A DNA stretch of 64,000 bases from Cokeromyces recurvatus. Lineage: Eukaryota; Mucoromycota; Mucoromycetes; Mucorales; Mucoraceae. Shown here piece by piece: positions 63,666-64,000 of this stretch. Within the stretch, counting starts at the first letter, position 1. Each line of letters opens with the position of its first letter. The notes beneath the pieces were generated by a model. It was given only the letters and a program-made list of their open reading frames with translations. It searched no databases and was not told the origin of the DNA. A program made the translations under genes and the position numbers. Location: contig NW_026251408.1 in the NCBI RefSeq assembly GCF_025118155.1, positions 350,001 to 414,000 of the forward strand, given 5' to 3'.

Positions 63666-64000
63666 TATTTCCAATTAAATACCTTAAAATAGTTCCATTA
63701 TCAGCCTTTGGACCTAATTTTAACTATAGTATTTGGTACATTGAAATCCAGGGTATACGTGATGAGTTCATCATTCAAAGAACCTGCTCAGAATATGAAA
63801 ATGTGAGTCTCCATTTATATAAATAACACCTAATATGTGTATAATAAAAGAAAGAAAGAAAGAAAAAATTAATTTTTTTTAATATATGTGTATCAAGTTT
63901 ATAGAAATTGAAACAACACGCCTATGTCTAAAGTATTTACGACAAAAAAATATGATGGATGCATTTCACATCGTAAAAGCTAGAACAAATATAGAGTTAG
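62661..64000 (+). CDS. Muskelin-like protein, N-terminal part (partial)
   Basis: N-terminal part of a muskelin homologue, in animals a kelch-repeat substrate receptor of the CTLH/GID ubiquitin ligase. Exons 62661-63255, 63319-63429, 63516-63574, 63665-63802, and 63898 running off the window. After about 125 Asn/Ser-rich residues, the discoidin domain reads IHDYSSYSGVYFPYNILDNE, QTSRWSSAVHNYEQYIIVKF, TILFGKFHKGHVCNLKEFRI, TFPLKYQHNNLVFPIKYLKI and VPLSAFGPNFNYSIWYIEI, an extensive muskelin match. RLCLKYLRQKNMMDAF then starts the LisH-side helices. Two introns end in long A-runs right before AG (around 63491-63515 and 63626-63664), which is unusual for acceptors. Confidence 0.9.

Overview
The window is fungal nuclear DNA, most likely from Mucoromycota (Mucorales-like). 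It is very AT-rich, with long poly-A/T runs. Genes are compact and have many 55-110 bp GT...AG introns, and the gene set fits this group: TUP1, fungal grainyhead, ATP2, ATP16, YPT1, RFC2, MND1, a GH72 glucanosyltransferase and an AFI1-type SPA protein. Decayed LINEs, IS630/Tc1-like elements and a Fanzor relic also fit. The genus cannot be read from the sequence. All exon structures were deduced by eye from reading frame, splice sites and recalled family conservation, with no alignment run.

Layout. 0-8 kb: TUP1 first exons (minus), a LINE relic, a decayed Fanzor gene and a grainyhead/CP2 transcription factor. 8-27 kb: two near-identical ATP2 genes (F1-ATPase beta) form a 1.9 kb inverted repeat. 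Between them lie a mobile-element island (LINE tail at 10.8-11.9 kb, a complete IS630-like element at 12.1-13.9 kb, a 5.4 kb TIR-bounded element at 14.2-19.6 kb carrying a PD-(D/E)XK-like gene, and a third transposase fragment), a flavin monooxygenase and ATP16 (F1 delta). 28-43 kb: GH72, a KIN4-like kinase pseudogene, ribosomal P2, IWS1/SPN1, a MIR-domain gene, an NTF2-like gene and a degenerate flavin monooxygenase-like gene. 44-49.7 kb: second mobile island with LINE relics, an apparently intact five-exon serine-recombinase-like gene preceded by a short tandem array, a 0.6 kb gag/tRNA-Lys-half chimera with 15-bp flanking repeats, and a LINE reverse-transcriptase relic. 49.8-64 kb: dense housekeeping block with YPT1, LysM+3D secreted protein, NAPE-PLD-like hydrolase, MND1, ZNF511-like, RFC2, AFI1-like, a Zn2Cys6 factor and the muskelin N-terminus.

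Functional links: ATP2 and ATP16 both encode mitochondrial F1 subunits and face each other head to head. RFC2 and MND1 serve DNA replication and meiotic recombination. YPT1, AFI1-like and NAPE-PLD-like concern membranes and trafficking. The most unusual content is in the two mobile islands and in the inverted ATP2 pair.
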